DNA of 64,000 bases. It comes from Cordilura impudica. Its lineage: Eukaryota > Arthropoda > Insecta > Diptera > Scathophagidae. The stretch is taken from NCBI GenBank assembly GCA_963682025.1, contig OY821518.1, positions 36,789,059 through 36,853,058 of the forward strand, read 5' to 3'. Under the pieces are notes generated by a model, which saw only the letters and a list, made by a program, of their open reading frames with translations, made no database searches and was not told where the DNA came from. Shown piece after piece: positions 12,215 to 24,920 of the stretch. Each line of letters starts with the position of its first letter. The first letter of the stretch is position 1. The translations under genes were made by a program, and so were the position numbers.

Positions 12215-13007
12215 TATACCCTATACCACTATGTGGTTTGGGTATAATGACTTTGTGCTGCTGTTTGTAACAACCAAAAATATTTGACCTAGACCCATCT
12301 TTAATTATACCGATCGAATCAGAATCACTTTCTGAGTTGATTTAACAATGTCCGTCCGTCCGTCCGTCCGTTCGTCCGTCCGTCTGTGTGTCCATGTAAA
12401 GCTTGTAATCAAACTGCAGGTCGCAAATATGAATATATTTTGATGAAATTTGGTATATAAGCCTTTATCGGCCATGGGATGAACGCTATTGAAATTGGTG
12501 AGAATCGGTCCATGTTCAGACCTAGCCCCCATACAAATTACCCATATTAAATCGACATAAATTGCCATAAGATCCAAATTGTCATATAGATCTTACTCAA
12601 ATTGGGTTTGTATGCGTTCATTACATCCATTAATGAGTAGTCCAAAAATGATCCCTTTGACCCCATATAGAGCTGCTTCCCGATCTTCACTTAAATCTAT
12701 TAAAAAACAAAAATATTGCACTGATTCTTCTCAAATTTTGTTTGTACATATTTTTGCAAAATACAAGAGACTTTACCAAACATGATCAGGATCGGTCCAT
12801 TTTTGGACCTAGTCCCTTTATAGATATAGCATCCGATATGAACTTTTTCATATCTGCAGCCAAAAAAATTAATAAAAATCCCACTCAAATTTGGTTTTTG
12901 CTTATTTTCAATGTCCAGTTAGTTGGGCCTAAGAGACAGGGTTTCTAAACGCATGGTATAGGGTATCGTATAGTCGGTCTTGACCGACTATAATTTTCTT
13001 ACTTGTT
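12215..13007 (+). mobile_element. DINE-1/mini-me-like repeat, copy 2
   Basis: Full-length copy. It runs from TATACCCTATACCACTATG to the end hairpin TAGTCGGTCTTGACCGACTA and TTTTCTTACTTGTT, with GTCC/GTTC units at 12350-12384. With copy 3 it shares the private change CCCTTTATAGATATAGC. Confidence 0.8.
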
Positions 13008-13065
13008 TCTTTGTAGATGTAGTGGTTTTCAATCTTCGATCAAATTTGTGTTGTGCTATTCTGGT

Positions 13066-13821
13066 TATACCCTATACCACTATGTGGTTTGGGTATAATG
13101 ACTTTGTGCTGCTGTTTGTAACAACCAAAAATATTTGACCTAGACCCATCTTTAGTTATACCGATCTAATCAGAATCACTTTCTGAGTTGATTTAACAAT
13201 GTCCGTCCGTCTGTGTGTCCATGTAAAGCTTGTAATCAAACTGCAGGTCGCAAATATGAATATATTTTGATGAAATTTGGTATGTAAGCTTTTATCGGCC
13301 ATGGAATGAACGCTATTGAAATTGGTGAGAATCGGTCCATGTTCAGACCTAGCCCCCATACAAATTACCCATATGAAATCGACATAAATTGCCATAAGAT
13401 CCAAATTGTCATATAGATCTTACTCAAATTGGGTTTGTATGCGTTCATTAGTAGTCCAAAAATGATCCCTGTGACCCCATATGGAGCTGCTTCCCGATCT
13501 TCACTTAAATCTATTAAAAAACAAAAATATTGCACTGATTCTTCTCAAATTTTGTTTCTACATATTTTTGCAAAATACAAGAGACTTTACCAAACATGAT
13601 CAGGATCGGTCAATTTTTGGACCTAGTCCCTTTATAGATATAGCATCCGATATGAACTTTTTCATATCTGCAGCCAAAAAAATTAATAAAAATCCCACTC
13701 AAATTTGGTTTTTGGTTATTTTCAATGTCCAGTTAATTGGGCCTAAGAGATAGGGTTTCTAAACGCATGGTATAAGGTATCGTATAGTCGGTCTAAACCG
13801 ACTATAATTTTCTTACTTGTT
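13066..13821 (+). mobile_element. DINE-1/mini-me-like repeat, copy 3 (tandem to copy 2)
   Basis: Full-length copy, 58 bases after copy 2 in the same orientation and very similar to it. It has a shorter GTCC run (13201-13212). The end hairpin loop differs (GTCGGTCTAAACCGAC) while the stem is intact. Confidence 0.8.
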
Positions 13822-13949
13822 TTATTTTGTTTTAAAGAAAAAAAAAATACCTTTCAAACGACACAAATGCATTGTAATCGGTTAAATAGTTTGCTTACAA
13901 TTTGATTTTAAAGAGGATTTTTTTCAAAAATTTTGGGTGTGTATGTACG

Positions 13950-14322
13950 GTTATACCAACGTATGGCTACACTTCTTATACAATATTTTGTGCTGATGTT
14001 TGTAACTACCAAAAATATTTGACCCAGATCCACCTTTTGTTATACTGATTGACTCCAAATCACTTTTTGAATTGATTTTACGATGTCGGTCCGTCCGTCT
14101 GTTCGTCTGTCTTTCAGTATATGTGTCCACGTAAACATGCAAAATACAGGTCACAAATATGATAATGTTTTGATGATATTTGGTATATAAGCTTTTACTA
14201 GTCATAGGATGATCGCTGTTAAAATTAGTGAAAATGGATGCATAATCAGAACTATTCCTCATAAAAGCTACCCCTATGAGATCGAGTTAAATTGATTATC
14301 ATATGGATCTCGGTAAAATTAG
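13950..14322 (+). mobile_element. DINE-1/mini-me-like repeat, diverged 5' fragment
   Basis: Recognisable by GTGCTGATGTTTGTAACTAC, CAAAAATATTTGACC and a GTCC/GTCT run at 14090-14114. It breaks off near 14322. Confidence 0.65.
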
Positions 14323-14424
14323 GTTTCACAAAAAACCACCTTGGCTAATAATATCATAGATTTGGAAATTTAAATTTTCGTCTTTTTCATAAACCCAAAT
14401 CAGCCGTTTTAGCTTCCACTTTAT

Positions 14425-15330
14425 AGACTTTATAGTAATTTTCTAAATTTGCAATTAATTCCACATATCTGATCAAGCTTTAGATATAATTTCTTACCTT
14501 AGATTTCACTGATTGGTATATAATTCATTGTATCGTTCAATAACTATGTTTTGTTGTGGAATTCGGTTCAGTTCACATAATTTGTTCTCGACATTTGTTA
14601 TATTTTTTAATACGAACAAACTTATAATTTTTTTTGCAATTTTTCTCTTCTTAAACTACATCTTACAAATCTATATTATTAATAGGTAAGGCGATTTCTT
14701 GTGACCGATTATTTATTCCACAGTTTTCTTCCGATTTTGACTTAACGTATCTTATTTGAAAGATATTTCTTCTTAGCTATCCACAAGTCGTACAGATTTT
14801 TATATTTTTATATACATATTTTTTTTTTAGTTATGCTCATATAAAGCTGCTATCAACACATACATATAATTATATAATGATATGTGTGTGTCTATTAAAT
14901 TTGTTAATGTGTTTGTAAAAATATTAGTTTGTTTACTTCATTCACAATAATAATCGTGTTGAATTAAAAAATTATTTTGGACATAAATTGTGTATTGTCT
15001 AGAATTTGCACTCGAATTTCGAGGGCTGGGATGAAAATATACTATTATTTTTAACCCATATTTCTCAAATAGTAGATCTATTTTATTTAAAAAAACATAT
15101 AGTAATTTAATGTTACTTTTTAAATTTAATTATAAATTATTATTAAATTGTATGAATAAAAAATCTATCGCCTGCTTAAAAAAATATAAATATATACACA
15201 CAAATTTCAAAACTCTTAACAAAGTGCAACTAAAACAAAACTGGAAATTTTAAAAACTTTTAAATGATCGGTAAAATAATTTGTATATGCCAAATTTTAG
15301 CAAGGGTTATGCGGAAATGGGGAGAGCATA
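14425..15330 (-). repeat. Dispersed duplication I, copy 2
   Basis: Partner of 7335-8215. The embedded CTAG...ATAGAT repeat occupies about 14675-15032, inverted, ending in CTAGAATTTGCACTCGAATT. Confidence 0.6.
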
Positions 15331-15410
15331 ATTCTTTATAGTTTTTATATTCTATATGGTCCGCAAAGGGCCGATTTAATATTTTCAAACAAATTTTCAA
15401 AAGCAGTATC

Positions 15411-16118
15411 TCTAGTCTACACCGAATATACGCTACCCGTTTAGGGAAAAGGTCCAACTTAATAGATATAGAAAATAGGCATACACAAATGTTGAGTGAT
15501 ATTTTCAATAATTTTTTTGCCTTTAGATATGAAAAAGTTAATTCGGGATGCTATACTTATATCGACCGATTCTGGCCATATTTGGTAAAATCTTTTATTT
15601 CTAACAAATTTGAGGAAATAGTGTGCTATAGTTTTTTTCCTTGATAGATTTAAGTGATTGGTAAGTAGCTTTTTATGAGGACTGTGACCAAAAATAGTCC
15701 TACAGGGTTTATTTTCGGGACTACAGATTAATGGGTATAATAAAAATACAAAAAAAAAATAGATGTATACGATAATTTGAATCTTATGAAAATTGAAGTG
15801 AATCTCTCAGCGGTTATTTGTATGAGGACTATGTCCGAACGTTCAACGGTTTTCAGTAATTTCAATGGTGGCCATCATACTATGGCTGATATAAGCTGAT
15901 ATACGAAATTTTAATAAAATACATTCGCAGCTGCGACCTTTATTTTGATTACAAGGTTTACGTGGACAGACATACGTTCGGACAGACGGACGTCTCTAAA
16001 TCGACTTAGAAAATAATTCTGAGTTGATGGTTATAAAGACATATGGTCACATATTTTTGGTAGTTGCAAACATCAGTAGAAACTCATTATGACCTGTTCA
16101 CATAGTGGTCTAAGGTAT
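15411..16118 (-). mobile_element. DINE-1/mini-me-like repeat, strongly diverged copy
   Basis: It follows the family order throughout (ATTTTTTTGCC..AGATATGAAAAAGTT, TTTGGTAAAATC, TGCGACC, GGACAGACGGACG) with many indels. It is one of the oldest copies here. Confidence 0.65.
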
Positions 16119-16590
16119 AAAAAATGCTTAAACCCCTATACAGAAGGATCCATAGTTGGTTTACCGACGTTTGTCGGTTCTAATTAGAACTACTAAATCT
16201 GGAGCCAATTCACCGCATTCGTTATCGAATTTTTTTTGATCGAATTCATTTTTTATTTCCCAAAATAAAATGCTGAGAATAATTTTTCTTTTTCACAGTT
16301 GAAGAATTATGGCCTCTGATTAAGAAGAAAAGCGAATCGTGGTTGAGTGTTTGTCCGTCTTCTTCAAATAATAAACCAAATTATGGAATTTCGAATGATT
16401 TTGCTCGATATCGAATGAGGTGAATTGCCCCCTGGTCGTGCATTGCTGTGACATTAAAAATATTTGGACTTCAAGACCCACTCTCTCCTGGAATATTAGA
16501 AGCATGATATTTTATATTTACTCTGCTAATGACTACTTTGGTTCGAGTACCTACATAAATATGTAATCAGATAACGTACCCAGTAGCGCA
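16119..16590. other. Spacer without recognised genes
   Basis: AT-rich sequence. A 61-codon frame at 16320-16505 shows no motif. Confidence 0.35.
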
Positions 16591-16599
16591 ATTCAGTAA

Positions 16600-17105
16600 C
16601 TATTTTTTTTTAACTATAATCGAATCGTTAAAAACAGAAAAGAACAAAATTATCGATATTGGTATTGAGAAAAATTTTTAAACGATATTCGCTATTGTTA
16701 AAGTCAGCTGTTGTTTTTATCTAAACGACAATAATTTTTATATTGAGTAAACAGTTAAAAGTTAAATTTTTAGGTTGAAATGCCATATTCAATTCATTAT
16801 TTTATATTCAAATACATAAAGAAACAAAAATATTAATAAAAAGTAAAGAAATTAAACATAAGCATAACATCATCCTGTCACACACGAAGTTATTTGTTTT
16901 TTTTTTCTATTCTTCTTTGTTTTTTCGCTTATTTTGACAGAGATGCCACTCGTTTACAATTTAAATAAATAGAAAAATAGATTTGTCGACTATCGTTAAG
17001 GTGTAGTTAGTGAATCACTTAATCGTTAGTGCAAACAACAATAGCTGTTGATAAATTTTGGGATTATTGGATTGTTAAAATTTACAGAATCGCAATACAG
17101 GCCTC
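16600..17105. repeat. Dispersed duplication II, copy 2
   Basis: Partner of 10830-11405, somewhat shorter because of internal deletions. Confidence 0.65.
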
Positions 17106-19140
17106 TGTTATCGTAATTTTTCCCATAAACGGTCATAATATTCCAACATTTTTGTGGAGAAGCGATTTTTTTACTGGAGAATTATGAACTTTTGGAGGAA
17201 AATTTATTAAACAAAGAGTATTCCAAATCATTCACGTAATACTCACAATTGTTGTCAGTATATTGGACACATTTTTTTACGTTCCAAAAAATGTCTATAT
17301 ACAAAAATTTTCAAATGTAGTCAAAAATTATGAAAAATTAAAATAAAAAATTTTTTTCCGCCGTTTTGCGCAAACAGTTTTTTAATATTTATCGAAACGA
17401 AGATTCTCAACTGAAAAATTTTCAAAAAAAGAAAAAAAAATTAAACCCCATTCTTGCACTAAAAATATTTTTTTTTTTTCGTAAAAAACAAGTTTTGGAG
17501 ACAAATTCCACAGAAATATGAGCAGAAATCCAAAATACCAAAAAAGGGATCGATGGGCAAACTCAATACGAACATTTAAAAAACCCAGCTCAAACAGTTG
17601 AACTATGGGAGGTGTGAGTCTGATCCCAGTGGGCACTAACATAAATCTGGCTTTTATATTTCTAAAGCTTTGGACACTTACACTGTGAATATAGATTTCT
17701 TGGGGTAATCAAATTTCTTGCAAATCGAATCATCGAATGCGAACTTATATTGTCATAGCCATATTCTCTTTTCATTTATGGTTGATTCATTATTCGATTT
17801 CTACAGAATGGCCAGTCGAAACCTAAATGTCGCCAAAAAAAAATGTCTTCTTTATCAATCAAAGCACTAAAAAAATCCTTCAAATCTATCTGCAGCACCA
17901 TTTTCTATAAAAAGTATAAACTTAAATTATTTTGTAAAAATTTATATTTGTAATTTCATTCCCAAAGCGTTTATGTTTTATCATAACCTTCAGGCATATT
18001 GTGTGAGTTTCCTTTATTTCTTTTTTTTATATAGAGTATATAACCTTAAGTTATGTGAGCAATTTACACCTTTTTTTTCATTACATTTTTAGTATTCTAT
18101 TATTTTGCAAAATAAAAGTGTCACCTTTTTTTGGATAACTTTGAACATGCGTGCAAATGAAGCGGTTTCTTGTGCCTGTTTCTTACACGAGTTCGAGTAT
18201 CTATTGCCATACTAAACTTATGCTTAAAAGAATTGAATTTTTTCTTTCATCGTTTTTTCCATTTCTCTTATAGATAGATTAAGAATTTGCATAAATATTG
18301 TTTTATGTAAAACATAAAAATTCAATTTTCGTTGTCTTTTGCCATTATTGTATCACATCACAAGGCGTTGAAATTTTGTGTGGTTTTTTCTCTGCTTATT
18401 TTCATAAAACTTCTCAAAGGATAAATATGTAAAATTTGGTATGCGGAAATGGAGAGGGTGCTTTATTTTGCGTTTATCAAAAGTGTGAAAATTTTGGAGA
18501 AAATAAATATCTTTGAGGTGTTATGGGACTTAAAATTTTCGTTTTGCATAATATAGTAGTTTATATGTGAACAATAACAAGGTGCCGTTAAACATTATTC
18601 ATATTTTTTATCTATAATTGCAAATTTTATGGAAAATATTTTATAAAAACTTCCAAGGCATATTTTTTTTTACGAAAGATTTTAAGTAAATATATATAGT
18701 TTATCTGTGAAATATTTTTTTTACATTCTCACTAAAACAGATGAAAAGCGAAAATATTAAATACAGTTAACCTAGAGTCTAAACCGGTCCACCGTTTTTG
18801 CTAAAAATACAGGTTTTAGGAAATAGTTATATTTTTATACATAAAATAGTTGTTACGTTAGAAAGGGTGCTAAGAATTATGTATAAGGTTTGATTGAAGC
18901 TATTGTGGTATTATAAATATGGCGGGATCGAATAAGAGGGCTCAGGATGCGATTAGTAAGCACGAAACCTCATATGAAAAGCCAATATTTATTAACAAAT
19001 ATCTAGAGTACAATGACAGTTACCAGCAGATCCCAGCCATGAAAACTCGAGTGCAAATTGTAGGAAATTTAATTTTTCCATTTAATAAATTATTTAATAA
19101 GACCTTAAAAGTATGCTAATCCATTCAACACTTTTTATTG
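17106..19140. other. AT-rich region without recognised genes
   Basis: About 2 kb with no domain, repeat end or RNA gene that I can identify. Small frames (17382-17642; 18919-19119, which does begin with ATG) show no family motif. Confidence 0.35.
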
Positions 19141-19144
19141 TCGT

Positions 19145-19460
19145 TATTATCGTTATTGGTTTTTGTCTATGTCCAAAATTATTTTTCAATTCAACACAGG
19201 GCTTTTAATATTTGTGCACATTATCAAATTTAATAAACACACACACACAGCATTTTATAATTTTCTGTATGTGATAGTAGCAATTTTAAATGCATTTTAC
19301 TCCAAAAAAAATTTAAAAATGTAGAAATATGTAAATCTGGTGGATAGCTAAAAAGAAATGTCTTCCAAATGAGGCCTGTTTGACTAAAATAGGACTAAAA
19401 CTGACAAACATACATCGGTAACAAGAAATCGCCTTGCTATTAATATTACAAATTAATATG
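19145..19460 (+). repeat. 'CTAG...ATAGAT' short repeat, diverged copy
   Basis: Contains CAACACAGGGCTTTTAATAT, AATTTAATAAACACACACAC, the GTGGATAGCTAAAAAGAAAT segment and ACAAGAAATCGCC in family order. The 5' end is missing. Confidence 0.55.
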
Positions 19461-20366
19461 GGTAGTCAGATCCAAAATTAGCACAAACGGAAAGAGAGCG
19501 TGTTTTATTACATACAAAGTAATATATCTGGAGCGCTTTTATAACGAGAGCCTGGAAACTACGTGAATGCAAGTAGTTATGATGCAAAAAATTGGGCGTG
19601 GCACCTCCCATATAAAGTAGATATTTATAATTAAATATCTGAAATAATCAGCCCAATTCTAAACAAAAACTCCGCATGAAATTTCTGACTTCTCCCTTTT
19701 CCCCTATTATGAATAAAAATTCCTTCGGAAAAAAATTCGATGGGAAAAAAGTAGTTATTCTCAATGCACTTGAATTTGGTTTTTTCCCTCAAAGAATTTC
19801 CCTTGCAAAACAGACGAGAGTTTATATAAATGTAAGAAGTATTTTGATAAAACAAAATTTAAATAAAAAAATTAATATTTTATTATCTTGTAGGCTGAAG
19901 ACCAAAAATAAAACCAAATTTCAGCTTTCGCTAACTTTAATAAGAGCGAATTCAGGCATTGATTGTGTTTCCAAAGATTCAGACCGCAATTGACTTTTAG
20001 CAATCCTTTAGCTATTTCGTTGTTGTTGTTCTACAACACTAATTTCCTCCACGAGTGCTCGCATCATAGCTATGCTATTCATTTTTATTTAATTTTTCTT
20101 TAAAATAAATTTATTTTCGTTTGCACACACAAAAAAATATATAATTAATTGTCAATAAGCAACACAACTGGCTTCGAAATTCGATGATGCCACTTATTAA
20201 TTTTTTTGTTAACGCGGAATTTATAATTAGAGGATTTTTTCTCGAGAAAAGTATTTTCCGTGAGAAAGAAATTCCTAGAGCATATTCGTAATTGGGCTGA
20301 ATTTGATAGTGAGAGACTTGGATCTTTCGAAGCAAAAAATGGTTGGTATAGTACAATTCAAAATAA
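19461..20366. other. Spacer with a fragment of the GGTGCCACGCCC repeat
   Basis: GGGCGTGGCACCTCCCATAT at 19595 is an inverted copy of the phrase that recurs in the 27.6-28.5 kb array. Otherwise no recognised feature. Confidence 0.4.
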
Positions 20367-21140
20367 ACAAGTAAGAAAGTATAGTCGGTCTAGGCCGACG
20401 ATACGATACCCTATACCATGGTTTAGAGACCCTATCTCTTCGGTGCAACTAATTGGATATAGCAAATAAGCATAAACCAAATTTGAGTGGGATTTTTATT
20501 AATTTTTTTGGCTGCAGATGTGTTCATATTGGATGCTATATCTATATGGGGACTAGGCCCAAAAATGGACCGATCCCGACCATGTTTGGTAAAGTCTCTT
20601 GTATTTTGGAAAAATATATACAAGCAAAATTTGAGAAGAATCAGTGCAATATTTTTGTTTTTTTTTATAGATTTAAGTGAAGACCGGGAAGCAACTCTAT
20701 ATGGGGCCTATGGCTTAGAGTTGTGGCATAGGTAACATTTTTTGACTACTGATTAACGGATGTAATAAACACATACAAACCCAATTTGACTAAGATTTAT
20801 GTGATAGTTTGGATCTTATTTCAATTTATGTCGATTTCATGGGGGTCATTTGTATGGGGAACATGGACCGGTTTTTACCAATTTCAATAGCATTCATCCT
20901 GTTGCAGATAAAAGCATATGTACCAAATTTCATCAACATATATTCATATTTGCGACCTGTAGTTTGATTAAAATGTCTACATGAACACACAGACGGACGG
21001 ACGGACATAGCTAAATCGACTCGGAAAATGATTCCGAGTCGATTGGTATAATAAATGATGCGTCTACGTCAAATATTTTTGGTAGTTACAAACGGCAGCA
21101 AAAAGTCATTATACCCAAACCACATAGTGGTATAGGGTAT
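20367..21140 (-). mobile_element. DINE-1/mini-me-like repeat, copy 4
   Basis: Full-length copy from AACAAGTAAGAAAGTATAG to CACATAGTGGTATAGGGTAT. The end palindrome has decayed slightly (TCGGTCTAGGCCGACGA). Confidence 0.75.
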
Positions 21141-21361
21141 ATATATGTGGAGTGCTCTGATTGTGAGCGCAATGAGACTCGCAAAATATTATCAGATGGA
21201 ACTCTTCTTAATTCACGAAAATGTAATTTAACAAGCCAAAACTTACAAATATGCAATAATTTCTATTAGTTCTTTATTATTCGGTTTGAGATCATATATA
21301 CATTTTCCAATAGAAGGAAAGATAATATTTTATGCAATGTCAGAGAAATATGGAAAATAAT

Positions 21362-21670
21362 CTAACCCATAAAAACAAAATTTTTATTAAAACTCTTTCT
21401 TTCCTTATGCATATAAGTTTTGAATCTCTCCGTGACCGTGTGTGACTGTGCGTGATTATCTTAAAATTAATCTTTGCCCACAACAAGTCTGTGGACAAGT
21501 CAAGTGTATGGACCAAGTTTCAGGTGGATTGGATGAGGGGAAATGACATTTAGATCACTCCGTGACTGTGCGTGACTACCCCAAAATAAATATTTTTTCA
21601 CAACAAGACTATGGGCCTAGTTTCAGATCAACTTGATAAATGGGAATGGGAGTATGAGTTAAAAGAAAGA
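21362..21670 (-). repeat. 'TCACGnAnAGTCAC' tandem repeat element, copy 1
   Basis: Inverted copy of the element split by the errantivirus. It has two degenerate ~115-base units, each with CTCCGTGACnGTGnGTGACT, then TTTTnnCCACAACAAG and the matching GGACCAAGTTTCAGG-type block. The end CTAACCCATAAAAACAAA matches the complement of 39880-39908. Confidence 0.6.
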
Positions 21671-21822
21671 ATTTAAAAATTTAAGACAACGCTAGATGGA
21701 GTAGCTACTTTTGAACAAAGTGACTTGTTCATCTTCAGCATCCTTCTGCCTATTACATCAAATCATGATTAATCAACTCTATAACTCAAATATTAGAAAG
21801 AAAAGAACATGAGGAATGTTTT

Positions 21823-22437
21823 TATACCCTATACCACTATGTGGTTTGTGTATAATGCCTTTGTGCTGCTGTTTGTAACTACGAAAAATATTTGACCTAT
21901 ACCCATCTTTTATTATACCGATCGATTTAGAATCACTTTCTAAGTTGATTTTGCGATGTCAGTCCGTCCGTCTGTGTGTCCATGTAAATCTTATAATCAA
22001 ACTACAGGCCGCAAATAGGAATATATTTTGACGAAATTTGGCATATAAACTTTTATCGGTCATAGAATAAATGCTGTTTAAACTGGTGAAATTCGATCGA
22101 TGTTCAGACCTAGTCCCCATACAAATTACCCCTATGAAATAGATATAAATTGCCATAAGATCGAAATTATCATATAGATCTCAGTCAAATTGGGTTTGTA
22201 TGTGTTTATTTTATCCATTAATCAGTAGTCCAAATAAAATCCCTATAGGACAATTCTTAGTAATAGGCCCCATATTGAGCTGCTTCCCGATCTTCACTTA
22301 AATATATCAATAAACAAAAATATTGCACAGATTTTTCTTAAATTTGGTTTGTATATATTTTTTCAAAATATAAGTGACTTTACCAAATATGGTCAGGATC
22401 GGTCCATTTTTCGACCTAGTCCCCATATAAAATCATT
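21823..22437 (+). mobile_element. DINE-1/mini-me-like repeat, 3'-truncated copy
   Basis: Starts TATACCCTATACCACTATG and stops at CGACCTAGTCCCCATATA, where the LINE fragment begins. The end hairpin is absent. Confidence 0.75.
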
Positions 22438-23719
22438 GTATTTAGAAAAGCGAACAAAATTTCCTGTGATTTAAGTTGGAAATGTGGGAATATTGTAATA
22501 GAGATAGTGAACGAATACAAATATTTGGCTGTCTCCATTACTTTTAACCTATCTTTCATAAAGCATCTCTAGTCTAAACTCTCATCCTCTAAAACTGCCA
22601 TAAATGCAAATTGGTTAAGTTATATCTTTCACCCTAAAATATCTTTTTCAAATAAACTTAAAATTTTTGACTCAGCTGCGAAGTCAATATTGTGTTATGG
22701 AGCACAAATATGCGGCTATCGTAGTTTTGAAGAAGTAGAAAAATTGTTAAGATATTTCTTGAAAAAAAAATGCTATTCCTTCCAATGAATACGCCTATCT
22801 ACATGCTGCCTATTGAAACTAATATTCCCTCAATATTTCTTGGTACTTTACATTTACATTTTACGTTAGAAAGGTTTTTAACCTTAGTACAAATAGATTG
22901 CCTCGACTATTAGCCGAAGAAACTGTGCGTACCAAATCTTTTTGGTTTGAACACTGGCCTTTTTTATGTGACCAAATTGGAATTACACTTAATTTTCAGA
23001 CAGGGAGACCTAATTTGGCTCAACATCACCGGGTTATGCTTGAATCTCTAAGAAATATGGAAATTGATAAGTTCACACACTGCGCCAGAAACTCTAAATT
23101 TCATGATATGTATCCAAACCTACTGTAGTATACATCCCCTTATTTTATAGATGGTAATAGTGATCATTTTGTAACACTATTTTAAAGGCGAGAGGTGGTA
23201 TATTGCATTTAAACGCCCATAGCTTTCAAAATGTTTCAAATAACAATTGTTCCATATGCAACCTGAATGAAGAAGAAAACACGGCTCACATTATTGGCAA
23301 ATGTCCAATTTTTGCTAATGGACGATTTGATTATTTTGGTAATAGAAGTTTAAACACTGAAGAAGCTTGTGAAATTTTAAATGGCAAAAATTACATGCGT
23401 TTATATAGATATTTATTATACAGCTTAATATATAGAAATCTTATCCTAGCTGAATTCGCATAAAATTCATATATTTTTCTGTTAATATTTTATTTTGGCT
23501 TGTTTATTATATTTAAAAGAATGAAATATGAATTGTTATTTTATTATTTTTTAATTAATTGTTATTATTTAAATGTATACTAATTCCAATCAGACACACA
23601 ACATAAAATGTTATGTCTTTCTATGATTTAATCAATATCTCTATTTTGTAAGTAATTGTTGTATTATTTATAAGTTTAAACATGTGAATAAATCATATCA
23701 TCAATCAAAAAAAAAAATA
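22437..23719 (+). pseudogene. 5'-truncated non-LTR retrotransposon (ORF2 C-terminal part)
   Basis: Plus-strand fragments in shifting frames resemble the region after the reverse transcriptase of a LINE: NEYKYLAVSI, CYGAQICGYRSFEEVEKLL, PRLLAEETVRTKSFWFEHW, then from 23203 a Cys-rich tail CSICNLNEEENTAHIIGKCP and a YRYLLYSLIYRN stretch ending at 23463. AATAAA at 23691 precedes a short A-tract at 23707-23717, the expected 3' end. The 5' end is truncated, as is typical after target-primed reverse transcription. Several stops and frameshifts make it inactive. Confidence 0.75.
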
Positions 23720-23817
23720 TATCATGTGAGTCCGATCCCAGGGGAGATGTGTAAACATCTAGTAGGTATTTAAAGATTTTTTTATAGCACTTTCTTAAAA
23801 TCAAACAGAAAGCGTAT

Positions 23818-24130
23818 CACTTATTACTATTATTATTATTATTAATTATCTTAATTATCTTATCTTATTTTTAATTTTTCTTTTTTCTTTTTTCATTTTT
23901 AATTTTAATTTTTTTTTTTAATTTTTAATTTTTATTTTTCATTCTGTATTTTTAATTTTTAATTTTTAATTTTTTAACTTTAATTTTTCATATTTTATTT
24001 TTCATTTTTAATTTTTAATTTTTTTCTTAATTTTTCATTTTTCATTTTCCAGTTTTTATTTTTCTTTTTTCATTTTTAATTTTTTATATAAATTTTTATT
24101 TTTCAATTTTAATTTTTTATTTTTCATTTT
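23818..24130. repeat. T-rich low-complexity array, left part
   Basis: Degenerate runs of TTTTTAATT and TTTTTCATT units. The array continues after the inserted repeat at 24131-24920. Confidence 0.8.
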
Positions 24131-24920
24131 TATACCCTATACCACTATGTGGTTTTGGTATAATGACTTTGTGCTGTTGTTTGTAACAACCAAAAATATT
24201 TGACCTAGACCCATCTTTTATTATACCGATCGAATCAGAATCACTTTTTGAATCGATTTAACTATGTCCGTCCGTCCGTCTGTGTGTCCATGTACACTTT
24301 GTAAACAAACTGCAGGTCGCACATATGTACATATTTTGATGAAATTTGGTATATAGGCTTTCGTCAGCCACGAAATGAACTCTGTTGAAATTTGTGAGAA
24401 TCGGTCCATGTTCAGACCTAGCCCCCATACAAGTGACCCCTGTAAAATCGACATAAATTGCCATAAGACCCAAATTGTCGTATAGATCTTAGTCAAATTG
24501 GGTTTGTATGTGTTTGTTACATCCATTAATAAATAGTCCAAAAACGGTCCCTATTGGACAACTCTTGGTCATAGGCCCCATATAGAGCAGCTTCCCGATC
24601 TTCACTTAAATCTATCAAAAAACAAAAATATTGCACTGATTCATCTAAAATTTTGTTTGTATATATTTTCGCAAAATACAAGAGACTTTACCAACCGTGG
24701 TCATGATCGGTCCATTTTTGGACCTAGTCCCCATATAGACATAGCATGCGATATGAACTTTTTCATATCTGCAGCCAAAAAATTAATAAAAATGCCACTC
24801 AAATTTGGTTTATGCTAATTTTCTATATCCAATTAGTTAGGCACAAGAGATAGGGTCTTTAAACGCATGGTATAGGGTATCGTATAGTCGGTCTAGACCG
24901 ACTATAATTTTCTAACTTCT
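24131..24920 (+). mobile_element. DINE-1/mini-me-like repeat, copy 5, inside the T-rich array
   Basis: Near-complete copy with an intact palindrome (TAGTCGGTCTAGACCGACTA) and GTCC units at 24266-24281. The last bases have decayed to TTTTCTAACTTCTT. It splits the low-complexity array. Confidence 0.8.

Noticed and set aside
18919..19119. 66-codon ATG frame starting MAGSNKRAQD
   Set aside because: No family motif, no conserved neighbour and no promoter evidence; not distinguishable from chance.
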